DNA from: Crassaminicella profunda | GTDB taxonomy: Bacteria > Bacillota > Clostridia > Peptostreptococcales > Thermotaleaceae | Direction: 5' to 3' | Assembly: GCF_019884785.1 (NCBI RefSeq) | Contig: NZ_CP082326.1 | Location: forward strand, 1,419,355-1,483,354 | Length of the DNA stretch: 64,000 nt | Part shown: positions 53,206 through 62,470 of the stretch, one piece after another | Layout of the letters: each line of letters starts with the position of its first letter | Position numbering within the stretch: position 1 is the stretch's first letter | Translations under genes and position numbers: made by a program | Notes under the pieces: model-generated | Told to the model about the DNA's origin: nothing | What the model saw: only the letters and a program-made list of their open reading frames with translations | The model's database searches: none

Positions 53206-55941
53206 ATGTTAGAAAAACTAAAAGATAGACATAATCAAATGATTTTATTTTTTACAGTTTTTTTTCTTGTTCTTCTATTTAGGTTATTTGACCTAAGTAT
53301 TGTTGAAGGTGAAAAGTACAAGGAAATGGCAGAAGATATTAGAATGAAAAAAATACCCATTTCTGCTCCAAGAGGGGAAATAAAAGATAGATATGGAAGA
53401 GCCCTTGCAGTGAATAAGCCGAGTTTTACTGTGCAAATTATGAAAAATGAATTAATGGATGAAAAAATCAATGAAGTATCAGTAAAGCTATTAAATATTC
53501 TAATGAATAATGGAGAAAATTATCATGATAATTTCCCTATAAAGTTTGAGAATAATAAGTTTTATTATACTTTTGATAGGGAAATAGAAGAATGGTTAAG
53601 TGAACAAGGAATAAAAGATGTAAAAGATGCAGAAGCTGTATTTAATCTTTTGAGGGAACAATTAGGGATAGATTCTAATTTAGATGTTTTTGAAGTGCAA
53701 AAGGAAATGCAAAGTGTACATGGGGTATATCCACCTATTTCTGTGAAAAAAATGAAGTTTATCCCTCAGATGAAAAAGGAAAACTTTCTTCAAAGATATA
53801 ATTTGGATGAAAATTTAGAAGCTAAAGATGCTTTTATAGCATTAAGAGAGAAGTTTGAAATACCTGAAAGTTATTCAGATGAAGATGCTAAGAAAATATT
53901 AGTTATAAGAAATGAATTTAGAGAACAAGGATATAGACAATATCAGCCTGTAAAAGTAGCACTAAATGTATCGGCGAAAACTGTTGCGCAGATAGAAGAA
54001 AGAAGTATTGAACTACCCGGAGTAAATGTTGAAGTAGAGCCTATTCGTTATTATCCTAATGAGGGGTTAGCATCTCATATTCTTGGGTATCTAGGGAAAA
54101 TATCAGATAGTGAAAAAGATAAATTTACAAAAGAACTGGGATATCTTCCTAATGATTTGATAGGAAAAGACGGGATAGAGAGAGTGTATGAAGAGAAATT
54201 AAAGGGAAAAGATGGGGCCAAATATGTAGAAGTTGATGTATATGGAAGGCTTATTAATGTGTTAAGAGAACAAAAACCTGAAAAGGGAAAAACCATTTAT
54301 CTATCTATAGATGCAAAGCTTCAAGAGACGGCAGAAAAAGCTTTAGAACAGGCGCTAAAACAAATTCAAGTAGGGGGTACTTTTAAGAGTAAGTGGGGAG
54401 ATTATAGATATAAAGATGCAATGAAACATGCTACATCTGGGGCAGTAGTAGCACTAGATGTAAATACAGGAGATGTTTTAGCTTTAGCGAATTATCCATC
54501 CTTTGATCCTAATCTTTTTGCTACAGGAATTTCAGCAAAAGATTGGAAAGCGGTTCAAGATGATAATCCAAGAGATCCGTTATCACCTATTCCACTTTAT
54601 AATGTAGCCACAAGGACTTCTGTACAACCTGGTTCTACGTTTAAGATGATAACAGGCCTTGCAGCCATAGAGAATGGATTAGATCCTGCTAAAAAGCTAT
54701 ACGATGGCGGATATGTTAAATTAGGAGGAAGAACTTTTGGAAGTTGGATGTGGAATGAATATAGACGATCTCATGGATGGGTTGATTTATATAAATCTTT
54801 AGAAGAATCTGTAAATTATTACTACTATGATGTAGCAACGAACTTTGATTATTATAAAAATCAATCATTAAATACTTCCATGAATGTGGATAAAATGTTG
54901 GAATATGCAAAAATGTTTGGGCTAGATGAGCCAACTGGTATTGAAATTAGTGAAGTTGCTTCTGGCGTTCCGAATCCTGAAAAGAAAATGATCGTTACAA
55001 AGAGTTTATTAAGGAGAAAATTAAAATCCAAAGCAAAAGAGTACTTTGAAAAAGAAATTATAACAAATGAAGAAAAGTTAAATGAACAAATTGAAAAAAT
55101 CGTAGGATGGACAGAAGAAAATCCATCTAGAGGATCATTAATTAACAGGGTAAGTGAATTAGATGTAAAGGAAGATAAGGTAACAGCACTCGTAGATTTA
55201 GTGAAATTTAGTTATTATAAGCAGGCAAAATGGACAATAGGAGATACATTTAATCTTTCTATTGGACAAGGACAACATCAATATACACCTATACAAATAG
55301 CTAGATATGTGGCAAATATTGCTAATGGCGGATATAACAACGAAGTTAGTGTTATAAAAAAAGTAGGGAATGAAAAGAAAGACGATCATAAGGGTGAAAA
55401 AATTGCTTTAAAAGATGATAATAATCTAATACATATCCAAAAAGGTATGGAACAGGTAGTTTATGGCGATCATGGTACGGCGAGAGGGTTTTTTAGGAAA
55501 TTTCCTGTAAAAGTGGCAGCCAAAACTGGATCTGCGCAAAAATCAGGAAAAATTCAACCTAAAGATGAAGTTGCTTATTTGAAAACTTATTTAAAGTGGA
55601 TTGCACCTTATATGAGTTGGTCTGATGTAGAACGAAAGGCAGAAGTATATAAGAAAAAGTACAAAAACGAAGGGCTGGCTATGAGAAAGGCTATTAAAGA
55701 ATTAAGTAAGGGGAGAGTGACAGATGCAGTAATAGATCAATATAAAGATGATTATGATGCTTTTGGTTGGTTTGTTTCTTATGCACCAAGTGATAATCCT
55801 CAAATTGCTGTGGTTACTTTAATATTTCAAAGTGGTACAGGTGGATATGGTGCACCTATTGCTCGAGAGATTATTGCAGAATATTTAGGGCTTAATAAAG
55901 AATATGAAAAAGTTGATTTTAAAAATAGACTTACAAATTAA
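53206..55941 (+). CDS. mrdA: Penicillin-binding protein 2 (elongasome transpeptidase)
   Basis: 911 residues, clearly longer than Escherichia coli PBP2 (633). A membrane helix (12-30), the PBP dimer domain, then the transpeptidase with SxxK at Ser477 (GSTFK), SxN at Ser535 (SVN) and KTG at Lys773. The distance from SxN to KTG is 238 residues, and another helical insert follows KTG (ends near FGWFVSYAP), so two Lys/Glu-rich inserts interrupt the catalytic domain. All catalytic motifs are intact. Works with RodA in lateral wall growth. Confidence 0.95.
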   Translation: MLEKLKDRHNQMILFFTVFFLVLLFRLFDLSIVEGEKYKEMAEDIRMKKIPISAPRGEIKDRYGRALAVNKPSFTVQIMKNELMDEKINEVSVKLLNILMNNGENYHDNFPIKFENNKFYYTFDREIEEWLSEQGIKDVKDAEAVFNLLREQLGIDSNLDVFEVQKEMQSVHGVYPPISVKKMKFIPQMKKENFLQRYNLDENLEAKDAFIALREKFEIPESYSDEDAKKILVIRNEFREQGYRQYQPVKVALNVSAKTVAQIEERSIELPGVNVEVEPIRYYPNEGLASHILGYLGKISDSEKDKFTKELGYLPNDLIGKDGIERVYEEKLKGKDGAKYVEVDVYGRLINVLREQKPEKGKTIYLSIDAKLQETAEKALEQALKQIQVGGTFKSKWGDYRYKDAMKHATSGAVVALDVNTGDVLALANYPSFDPNLFATGISAKDWKAVQDDNPRDPLSPIPLYNVATRTSVQPGSTFKMITGLAAIENGLDPAKKLYDGGYVKLGGRTFGSWMWNEYRRSHGWVDLYKSLEESVNYYYYDVATNFDYYKNQSLNTSMNVDKMLEYAKMFGLDEPTGIEISEVASGVPNPEKKMIVTKSLLRRKLKSKAKEYFEKEIITNEEKLNEQIEKIVGWTEENPSRGSLINRVSELDVKEDKVTALVDLVKFSYYKQAKWTIGDTFNLSIGQGQHQYTPIQIARYVANIANGGYNNEVSVIKKVGNEKKDDHKGEKIALKDDNNLIHIQKGMEQVVYGDHGTARGFFRKFPVKVAAKTGSAQKSGKIQPKDEVAYLKTYLKWIAPYMSWSDVERKAEVYKKKYKNEGLAMRKAIKELSKGRVTDAVIDQYKDDYDAFGWFVSYAPSDNPQIAVVTLIFQSGTGGYGAPIAREIIAEYLGLNKEYEKVDFKNRLTN

Positions 55942-55967
55942 ATGAATTTGTAAGTCTATTTTTTTTA
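55923..55967 (+). terminator. Rho-independent terminator overlapping the mrdA 3' end
   Basis: AAATAGACTTACAAATT pairs with AATTTGTAAGTCTATTT, followed by a T run; the left arm contains the final codons of mrdA. Confidence 0.9.
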
Positions 55968-56053
55968 TAAAAAAAGAGGATTTATTCGTATTTTGAAGAA
56001 TAAATTAGTATACATGATAGACTTATTTGTACTAATTTGGAGGTAGTCACTGG

Positions 56054-56692
56054 ATGTACGAGGAAAAATGTGTTGCATTCAAAGGCAGCAAGGAAGGAAT
56101 ATCTATTTATTTTAACAGAGATTGTGAGTATGTAAAGTTAAGAGAACAGTTAATTATGAAACTTGAAGGGGCTAAGCGCTTTTTTAACGGTGCTAAAGTT
56201 ATTAGTATTCAAGGAAAGTTATTAACTGAGGAAGAAAAAGATGAGATCAAGGAAATTATTCATTCAAGATTTGGAATGATTATGGTCGAAAAGGATGAAG
56301 AAATAAAAAAGAAAGAAATGCAAGCATCAAAAAGAATATTTAAAGGAATAGAGGAAGGCGATACAAAATTTATTAGAGCAACAATCCGTTCAGGTCAAAG
56401 GATTAAATTTAAAGGAAATATGGTTATTATTGGGGACATCAATCCAGGGGCAGAAGTAGTTGCAGAGGGAAATATATTAGTAATGGGCGCTTTGAGAGGG
56501 TTAGCACATGCTGGAAGCAGTGGGAATGAAAAGGCGTTTGTTGCAGCTTTTAGTTTGCAACCAACACAGTTAAGAATTGCTGACGTCATAGGACGTTCCC
56601 CTGATAACGAACCAATAAAACCTATGGGGCCGGAACTTGCACTAATAAAAAAAGGTGCTGTTGTAATTGAACCTTATTTACCAAATAAGTAA
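56054..56692 (+). CDS. minC: Septum-site protein MinC
   Basis: 212 residues, an N-terminal FtsZ-inhibiting domain and a C-terminal beta-helix (MVIIGDINPGAEVVAEGNILVMGALRG). Works with MinD to block polar septa. Ribosome binding site GGAGGT. Confidence 0.96.
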   Translation: MYEEKCVAFKGSKEGISIYFNRDCEYVKLREQLIMKLEGAKRFFNGAKVISIQGKLLTEEEKDEIKEIIHSRFGMIMVEKDEEIKKKEMQASKRIFKGIEEGDTKFIRATIRSGQRIKFKGNMVIIGDINPGAEVVAEGNILVMGALRGLAHAGSSGNEKAFVAAFSLQPTQLRIADVIGRSPDNEPIKPMGPELALIKKGAVVIEPYLPNK

Positions 56693-56737
56693 ATAAAAAT
56701 TTATTTTTTCTGAAATAGTGATAATGGAGGGAATAAA

Positions 56738-57532
56738 ATGAGTGAAGTAATTGTAGTAACATCAGGTAAAGGTGGCGTTGGAAAAACTACCACAACTGCA
56801 AATATTGGTACAGGATTAGCTCTTGAAGGAAAAAAAGTTGTTGTTGTAGATGCAGATATTGGTCTTAGAAATTTAGATGTTGTAATGGGACTTGAAAATA
56901 GAATTGTTTATGATGTTGTGGATGTTGTAGAAGGCGTTTGTAGATTAAGACAAGCCCTTATTAAAGATAAGCGATACGATGGATTATTTTTATTACCAGC
57001 AGCACAAACAAAAGATAAAAATGCCGTTAATCCTGAGCAAATGCAAAAGCTTTGTAATGACCTAAAAGAAAGCTTTGATTATGTTTTAGTAGATTGTCCT
57101 GCTGGCATTGAACAAGGGTTTAAAAATGCAATTGCAGGGGCAGATAGAGCAATTGTTATTGCAACACCAGAAATATCTGCAGTAAGAGATGCTGATAGAA
57201 TTATAGGGCTCTTAGAGGCTGCTGAATTGAGGAATCCATTGTTAGTGATCAACAGGGTAAGAATAGATATGGTTAAAAAGGGAGATATGATGAATATAGA
57301 GGATATGATTGACATATTAGCAATAGATCTGCTAGGAGTAGTTCCAGATGATGAATATATTGTCATATCTACCAATAAAGGTGAACCTGCTGTAGTAGAA
57401 AATGTATCTATGGCTGGAAAAGCTTATAGAAATATAACAAAGAGAATATTAGGAGAAGAAGTTCCATTCCTTGAATTACAAGGACAAGACACATTCATGT
57501 CAAAAATTAGAAAATTATTTGGAATGAAATAA
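56738..57532 (+). CDS. minD: Septum-site ATPase MinD
   Basis: 264 residues. Deviant Walker A GKGGVGKTT (residues 10-18), Walker B region VLVDCPAG, and a C-terminal amphipathic membrane-targeting helix (MSKIRKLFGM). Membrane-bound partner of MinC and MinE. Confidence 0.98.
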   Translation: MSEVIVVTSGKGGVGKTTTTANIGTGLALEGKKVVVVDADIGLRNLDVVMGLENRIVYDVVDVVEGVCRLRQALIKDKRYDGLFLLPAAQTKDKNAVNPEQMQKLCNDLKESFDYVLVDCPAGIEQGFKNAIAGADRAIVIATPEISAVRDADRIIGLLEAAELRNPLLVINRVRIDMVKKGDMMNIEDMIDILAIDLLGVVPDDEYIVISTNKGEPAVVENVSMAGKAYRNITKRILGEEVPFLELQGQDTFMSKIRKLFGMK

Positions 57533-57553
57533 AACTTAGGGGGAGAGAAGATT

Positions 57554-57829
57554 ATGGATGTATTCAAACTCTTTAGTAGAGAAAGCTCCTCTAGTAAAAA
57601 TGTGGCAAAAGAGAGATTAAAATTAGTTCTTGTTCATGATCGAACAAATTGTTCTCCACATTTTCTAGAAATGGTAAAGGGAGATATATTGGATGTCATT
57701 TCAGATTATATGGAAATAGATGAAGATGGATTAGATATTAAGATTTCAAAAACAAAACGGAGCGAAGATGATGCAATGGTTCCTGCTTTAATAGCAAATA
57801 TTCCTATAAAAAAAATGAAAACGAAATAA
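57554..57829 (+). CDS. minE: Division topological specificity factor MinE
   Basis: 91 residues, with the contact helix AKERLKLVLVHDR that stimulates MinD and a C-terminal topological domain. Bacillus subtilis lacks MinE and uses DivIVA; many Clostridia have it, as here. Confidence 0.96.
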   Translation: MDVFKLFSRESSSSKNVAKERLKLVLVHDRTNCSPHFLEMVKGDILDVISDYMEIDEDGLDIKISKTKRSEDDAMVPALIANIPIKKMKTK

Positions 57830-57858
57830 AAAAGTCTTCTTTTGAAGACTTTTTTATT
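57826..57858 (+). terminator. Rho-independent terminator after minE
   Basis: AAAAAAGTCTTC and GAAGACTTTTTT arms with TTTT loop. Confidence 0.9.
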
Positions 57859-57915
57859 TTGTTGTATAAAAATTAGCATATAGGGGAAATGATTTTCAGA
57901 AAAAGATGATTATTG

Positions 57916-57945
57916 TTGAGGGAATTTTAGTTTATGTGGTATAAT
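57916..57945 (+). promoter_or_regulatory. SigA promoter of rodA
   Basis: TTGAGG (57916-57921), 18-base spacer, TATAAT (57940-57945), about 30 bases before the rodA start. Confidence 0.6.
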
Positions 57946-57976
57946 CTTAGTTAGGTATATTAAAAGAGGTGCATTC

Positions 57977-59083
57977 ATGATAGATAAAAAATTATTTAAA
58001 CATATAGATATTATTCTTATTGTTATTGTGTTATTGTTGTTTGTAAGTAGTTTAATGATGATTAGTAGTGCAACCCATGTTACCCAAAAAGGATTAACGA
58101 GACAAGTAAAAATACAGACAATAGCTTTTTTCTTAGGAATGTTTTCCATTGGTATGATTCTTTTTATTGATTATAATACCTTTGGTAATTTTCAAAAAAG
58201 CATCTATATTAGTTCTATTGTATTATTGGTAGCTGTACATGTGCCAGGAATTGGAAAAACTCAGTTTGGGGCAAGTAGTTGGATTAACTTAGGACCTGTT
58301 GATATACAACCATCAGAGATTGTCAAAATCGCTTTTATCCTTTCTTTTGCAAAATTCTTAGAAGATAGACAAAATAGATTGGATACAATAAGAGATTTAA
58401 TTCCTGTAGGAATATATGCAGCAGTACCTATATTATTAGTTTTAAAGGAACCTGATCTAGGGAATGCATTGGTATTTTGTGTGATTGCATTTGGAATGAC
58501 TTTTGTATCTGGATTGAATTATAGAATAATTGGAAAAGGTTTTTTAGCAGGGATGATTTCACTACCTCTTGCTTATAAGTTGATGGCTCCACATCAAAGA
58601 GTAAGAATTGATGCATATTTAAATCCTTCTAATTTAGAACTTCCTGGAAATTACCAGGTGATGAATTCTAAAATAGCCATTGGATCAGGACAGCTATTAG
58701 GGAAAGGATTGTATCAAGGAACACAAAATAATTATAACTTTTTACCTGTACAAGAATCAGATTTCATTTTTGCAGTATTAGGAGAAGAACTTGGGTTTAT
58801 AGGTGGTTTGATTATTCTTGCTTTATATTTTATCTTTTTATATAGAATGATAAAAATTGCAAAAAATGCAAAAGATGTGTATGGGTCTTTAATTGTGGTA
58901 GGAATTACTTCTATGTTTGCTTTTCAAATATTTGAGAATATTGGCATGACTATGGGAGTAATGCCTGTAACAGGAGTGACGCTTCCATTCTTAAGTTATG
59001 GTGGGAGTTCTCTGTTAACGAACATGGTAGCAATTGGAATTATTTTAAATATAGGTATGAGAAGGCAAAAAATTAATTTCTAA
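57977..59083 (+). CDS. rodA: SEDS peptidoglycan glycosyltransferase RodA
   Basis: 368 residues, ten membrane helices, SEDS family. The conserved LGPVDIQPSEIVKIAF, KEPDLGNALV and LPFLSYGGSSLLTN motifs are intact. FtsW and SpoVE are the same family; the location beside mreBCD, mrdA and minCDE favours RodA. Confidence 0.9.
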   Translation: MIDKKLFKHIDIILIVIVLLLFVSSLMMISSATHVTQKGLTRQVKIQTIAFFLGMFSIGMILFIDYNTFGNFQKSIYISSIVLLVAVHVPGIGKTQFGASSWINLGPVDIQPSEIVKIAFILSFAKFLEDRQNRLDTIRDLIPVGIYAAVPILLVLKEPDLGNALVFCVIAFGMTFVSGLNYRIIGKGFLAGMISLPLAYKLMAPHQRVRIDAYLNPSNLELPGNYQVMNSKIAIGSGQLLGKGLYQGTQNNYNFLPVQESDFIFAVLGEELGFIGGLIILALYFIFLYRMIKIAKNAKDVYGSLIVVGITSMFAFQIFENIGMTMGVMPVTGVTLPFLSYGGSSLLTNMVAIGIILNIGMRRQKINF

Positions 59084-59104
59084 ATGGGTGAGGAGAAGAT
59101 GCGA

Positions 59105-59512
59105 ATGAAGATTGCACTAATAGCACATGACAAGAAAAAAGAGAGCATGGTTAATTTTACAATAGCCTACAAGGATACCCTTGCAAAGTATGATTTAATG
59201 GCTACTGGTACAACAGGTAAGAAAATTTCTGATGCTACAGGACTAACGGTAAAAAGGTTTAAATCAGGACCTTTAGGAGGAGATCAACAAATAGGTGCAG
59301 AAATTGCTCAGAATAATATTGATTTAGTCATATTTTTAAGAGATCCGTTAACAGCTCAACCTCATGAGCCAGATATTTTAGCATTGCTTAGATTAGGAGA
59401 TGTTTATAGAATACCTGTAGCAACCAATATAGCTACTGCTGAAATCCTTCTTCGTGCTATGGAAAGAGGGGAATTTCACTGGCGTGAAATCATTAGAAAA
59501 TATGATGAGTAA
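59105..59512 (+). CDS. mgsA: Methylglyoxal synthase
   Basis: 135 residues from ATG 59105, which fits GGTGAGGAG (59087-59095); ATGs at 59084 and 59099 are too close to or inside that site. Conserved [29 protein letters not shown] and FLRDPL motifs. Converts dihydroxyacetone phosphate to methylglyoxal and phosphate. Confidence 0.96.
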   Translation: MKIALIAHDKKKESMVNFTIAYKDTLAKYDLMATGTTGKKISDATGLTVKRFKSGPLGGDQQIGAEIAQNNIDLVIFLRDPLTAQPHEPDILALLRLGDVYRIPVATNIATAEILLRAMERGEFHWREIIRKYDE

Positions 59513-59604
59513 TATTTTAAATAAAATAGCTCCCAATACATTTTTGTATTAGGGGGTTAATAATATTTTTGGGATTTTAATTATTTGTAAGACGGAGGAA
59601 ACAT

Positions 59605-60642
59605 ATGAAAAAAAATTTTAATATATATTTTTGCATCATCATATTATTATTCATAAGCCTATTATCAGGCTGTAGTAAAAAGAAAGAAGTTGTTACAGAC
59701 TCAGCATACATGTTAGGGACGCATTTAAATATTAGTATTTGGACAGAAGATGAAAATAAAGGAAAAGAAGTCATAAAGGAATGCTTTGAAAGAATTTCTG
59801 AAATAGAAAAAAAGATGAGTGCAAATATCAAGGATAGTGAAGTAAATCAAATAAATAACAATGAAGAAAATAGACTTATAAAGGTAAGTACAGATACAAG
59901 TAATGTTTTAAATAAAGCTTTAGAATATGCAAAAATTTCAAATGGTGTGTTTGATCCTACAATTGGAAAGCTTGTGAAGTTATGGGGAATTGGTACTGAA
60001 AATGAAAAAGTCCCACAAAGGCTAGAAATTGATGATGCATTAAAATATGTAAATTATAAACTATTAAAAAAAGAAGAGAATAATGCGTATAAACTTGACA
60101 AGGAAGGAATGCGTATTGATTTAGGTGGGATTGCTAAAGGGTATGCAGCAGATGAAGTTTATAGAATACTTAAAAATAAAGGTGTTGAACATGCTGTTAT
60201 TAATTTAGGAGGGAATATTTATACTTTAGGAACAAGACAAGATGGGCAGATTTGGAAAATAGGAATACAAGATCCCTTTGAACCTACGGGTACCTATATG
60301 GGCATTGTTCAGTTTTCTGATAAAGCCATTGTTACTTCAGGAAATTATGAAAGATTTTTTGTAAAGAACAATAAAAGATATCATCACATTATTGATCCTA
60401 AGACTGGCTATCCATCGGAAAATGGCATTATAAGTTCTACGATCATAGCAAATCATTCTATGGATGCAGATGCATTATCAACTTCTGTTTATATATTAGG
60501 GGTTAAAAAAGGTTTAGCGTTAGTTGAAAAAATTGAAAATGTAGAATGTATTATTGTTACAAAAGATCATAAGGTATACTTGTCATCAGGAATGAAAGGA
60601 AAATTAAATATTGAAAATGATCGTTTTCAAATTGAAAATTAG
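59605..60642 (+). CDS. apbE: FAD:protein FMN transferase ApbE (lipoprotein)
   Basis: 345 residues, with a lipoprotein signal peptide (lipobox LLSGC) and an ApbE domain (DLGGIAKGYAADEV, NLGGNIYTLG, HHIIDPKTGYPS). It transfers FMN to threonine in [ST]-G-A-T-type motifs outside the membrane. RnfD and RnfG in this window both carry such motifs and are the obvious clients. AGGAGG-like ribosome binding site (ACGGAGGA). Confidence 0.95.
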   Translation: MKKNFNIYFCIIILLFISLLSGCSKKKEVVTDSAYMLGTHLNISIWTEDENKGKEVIKECFERISEIEKKMSANIKDSEVNQINNNEENRLIKVSTDTSNVLNKALEYAKISNGVFDPTIGKLVKLWGIGTENEKVPQRLEIDDALKYVNYKLLKKEENNAYKLDKEGMRIDLGGIAKGYAADEVYRILKNKGVEHAVINLGGNIYTLGTRQDGQIWKIGIQDPFEPTGTYMGIVQFSDKAIVTSGNYERFFVKNNKRYHHIIDPKTGYPSENGIISSTIIANHSMDADALSTSVYILGVKKGLALVEKIENVECIIVTKDHKVYLSSGMKGKLNIENDRFQIEN

Positions 60643-60731
60643 GACTAAAGCAATTAGCATTAGTCCTTTGCTGTAATAATTAAGCCTCCTTTTAAATATA
60701 TTATATTATAATTCACATAAGGAGGTTCATT

Positions 60732-61466
60732 ATGAAGAAATCATATAAACATGTAAAATACAATAGACAAAGGAATGACTATTATCAAGGAAGAAGAGAC
60801 AATAAAGAGAAAGAAAATTCTTTTTACAAAAAAATTTTAAAGCAAATTGTTTTCTGTATAGTGATTGCAATGCTAGTAATATTGATTAAAACTATTCATT
60901 CGCCAATTACAAATAAGACAACAGCAATGATTAAAATATCCATTACAAAAGAAATGGATGTGAAAAAATCTATCAGAGAGGCAGTTAAATATGCAAAGAA
61001 AATACCTGAAATGCCAGAAAAAGCAGTAAATGTATTTAATACTTTTTCCGAGAGAAAAGATTCAAAGAAAGAATTTGTTGTACCTGTAAATGGAGACATT
61101 ATATCTAATTATGGGGAGAAAATAAATCCCGTTTCAGATAAAAAAACATTTCAAAGGGGAGTAGATTTAGCTATTAATGAAGATGAAAATATAAAGGCAA
61201 TTGCAGATGGAGAAATTATAGAAATGGGTGAGGGTAAATTAGGTAAAACTATAAAAATAAAACATAAGCATGATGTATTTTCATTTTATGCAAACTGCTC
61301 AGATATTAAAGTGAAAAAGGGTCAAAAAATAAAGAAGGGAGAAAAAATTGCGAACATTTATAAAGCTAGCGACAAATCATATACATATCTACATTTTGAA
61401 CTTTGGATAGATGGGAAAGTAGTGGATCCAACAAAGTATATTCCTTTTGGCAGAAAGATTCTATAG
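60732..61466 (+). CDS. spoIVFA: SpoIVFA-like LytM-fold protein
   Basis: 244 residues: basic N-terminus, one membrane helix (residues 38-56), linker, and an extracytoplasmic M23/LytM domain (about 118-240). The zinc ligands are degenerate: the first motif reads FQRGVDLA with Gln at the usual His, and the second reads YLHFELW with one His only. This suits a non-enzymatic regulator. Gene order with the SpoIVFB-like protease 20 bases later supports SpoIVFA, which holds SpoIVFB inactive until the forespore signal. Strong ribosome binding site AAGGAGG. Confidence 0.85.
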   Translation: MKKSYKHVKYNRQRNDYYQGRRDNKEKENSFYKKILKQIVFCIVIAMLVILIKTIHSPITNKTTAMIKISITKEMDVKKSIREAVKYAKKIPEMPEKAVNVFNTFSERKDSKKEFVVPVNGDIISNYGEKINPVSDKKTFQRGVDLAINEDENIKAIADGEIIEMGEGKLGKTIKIKHKHDVFSFYANCSDIKVKKGQKIKKGEKIANIYKASDKSYTYLHFELWIDGKVVDPTKYIPFGRKIL

Positions 61467-61485
61467 TGTAAAGGATGATATATGA

Positions 61486-62364
61486 ATGAGGCTGATAAAG
61501 GTATATGGAGTAGATGTAAAGGTAAATGTACTTTTATGCATTGTTTTTTTTATATTTTTTATATTTGGCTATATTGAAAATTTAATTATTTCTTTTTTGG
61601 TAGTACTACTCCATGAAGGGGCTCATATCTTTACTGCAAAATTGTTAGGATATAGAATAGAGAAAGTCGAAATATTTCCCTTTGGAGGTGTTGCAGCAAT
61701 TGAAGAAAACCTTGTTATGAACCCTAAACATGAAATCCTTATTGCGGCTTCTGGACCTGTCTTTAATTTTATCATGGTGTTTATAGGATATAATATATTC
61801 AATAGGTTTTATTTAACTGTTGATGGATTTGTTTTTTTTGTACATTCTAATTTGATCATTGGGCTATTCAATTTACTTCCTGTTATCCCTTTAGATGGGG
61901 GACGGATTGTAAGGGCATATCTTGCTTATTTAATTGGATTTAAGCAATCAACGAAGACTGTAGTTATATTATCCAAAGTGATAAGTATTTTCTTGTTTAT
62001 ATGGGGATGTTATATGATTAAGTTTAACAAGTTGAATAGTTATCTTCTTCTTTTAGCTATTTTTTTATATATAGCTGCCCATAAAGAGCAAAGAGTTGCA
62101 GCTTTTATTTTTATGAAGGAAATTACGCAAAAAAAACAGCATTTATTATGTAATAGTGTATTAAGTACAAAATATTTAACAGCAGTAAAAAGTGCATCTG
62201 TAAAGGATGTGATGAATCAGTTTGTTCCAAGAAAATATCATATTATTACAGTTATGGATACACGGTGCAATGTGATTGGTGTATTAACAGAAAATGATGT
62301 CTTTAATGGGATGGTCAAATATGGATTACATGCTTCTTTGGAAAAGTTGTTAATGGGAGAGTAA
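61486..62364 (+). CDS. spoIVFB: SpoIVFB, site-2 intramembrane metalloprotease
   Basis: 292 residues: an M50 protease with HEGAH (His43, Glu44, His47) in a membrane helix, third ligand Asp137 in PVIPLDGG, and a C-terminal CBS domain (about 215-290), as in Bacillus SpoIVFB (288 residues). In Bacillus it cleaves pro-SigK in the mother cell. Its presence implies the organism sporulates and is consistent with the SigK-like promoter at 24815. Confidence 0.92.
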   Translation: MRLIKVYGVDVKVNVLLCIVFFIFFIFGYIENLIISFLVVLLHEGAHIFTAKLLGYRIEKVEIFPFGGVAAIEENLVMNPKHEILIAASGPVFNFIMVFIGYNIFNRFYLTVDGFVFFVHSNLIIGLFNLLPVIPLDGGRIVRAYLAYLIGFKQSTKTVVILSKVISIFLFIWGCYMIKFNKLNSYLLLLAIFLYIAAHKEQRVAAFIFMKEITQKKQHLLCNSVLSTKYLTAVKSASVKDVMNQFVPRKYHIITVMDTRCNVIGVLTENDVFNGMVKYGLHASLEKLLMGE

Positions 62365-62470
62365 AATGGTAGAATAGTAATGCAAAACTTTAGAGCAAAA
62401 TAAGGTATTTATGTGAAGAAGTATACAAATAATACAAAAGAGATTGAAATGCGAATTAGGAGGACAGAGG

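Noticed and set aside
59525-59570. Hairpin after mgsA as a terminator
   Set aside because: The stem CCCAATAC/GTATTAGGG needs G-U pairs and lacks a proper T run; too weak to list.
60643-60672. AGGACTAA/TTAGTCCT inverted repeat after apbE
   Set aside because: An 8-bp stem exists, but no T run follows (TTGCTG), so terminator function is not supported.
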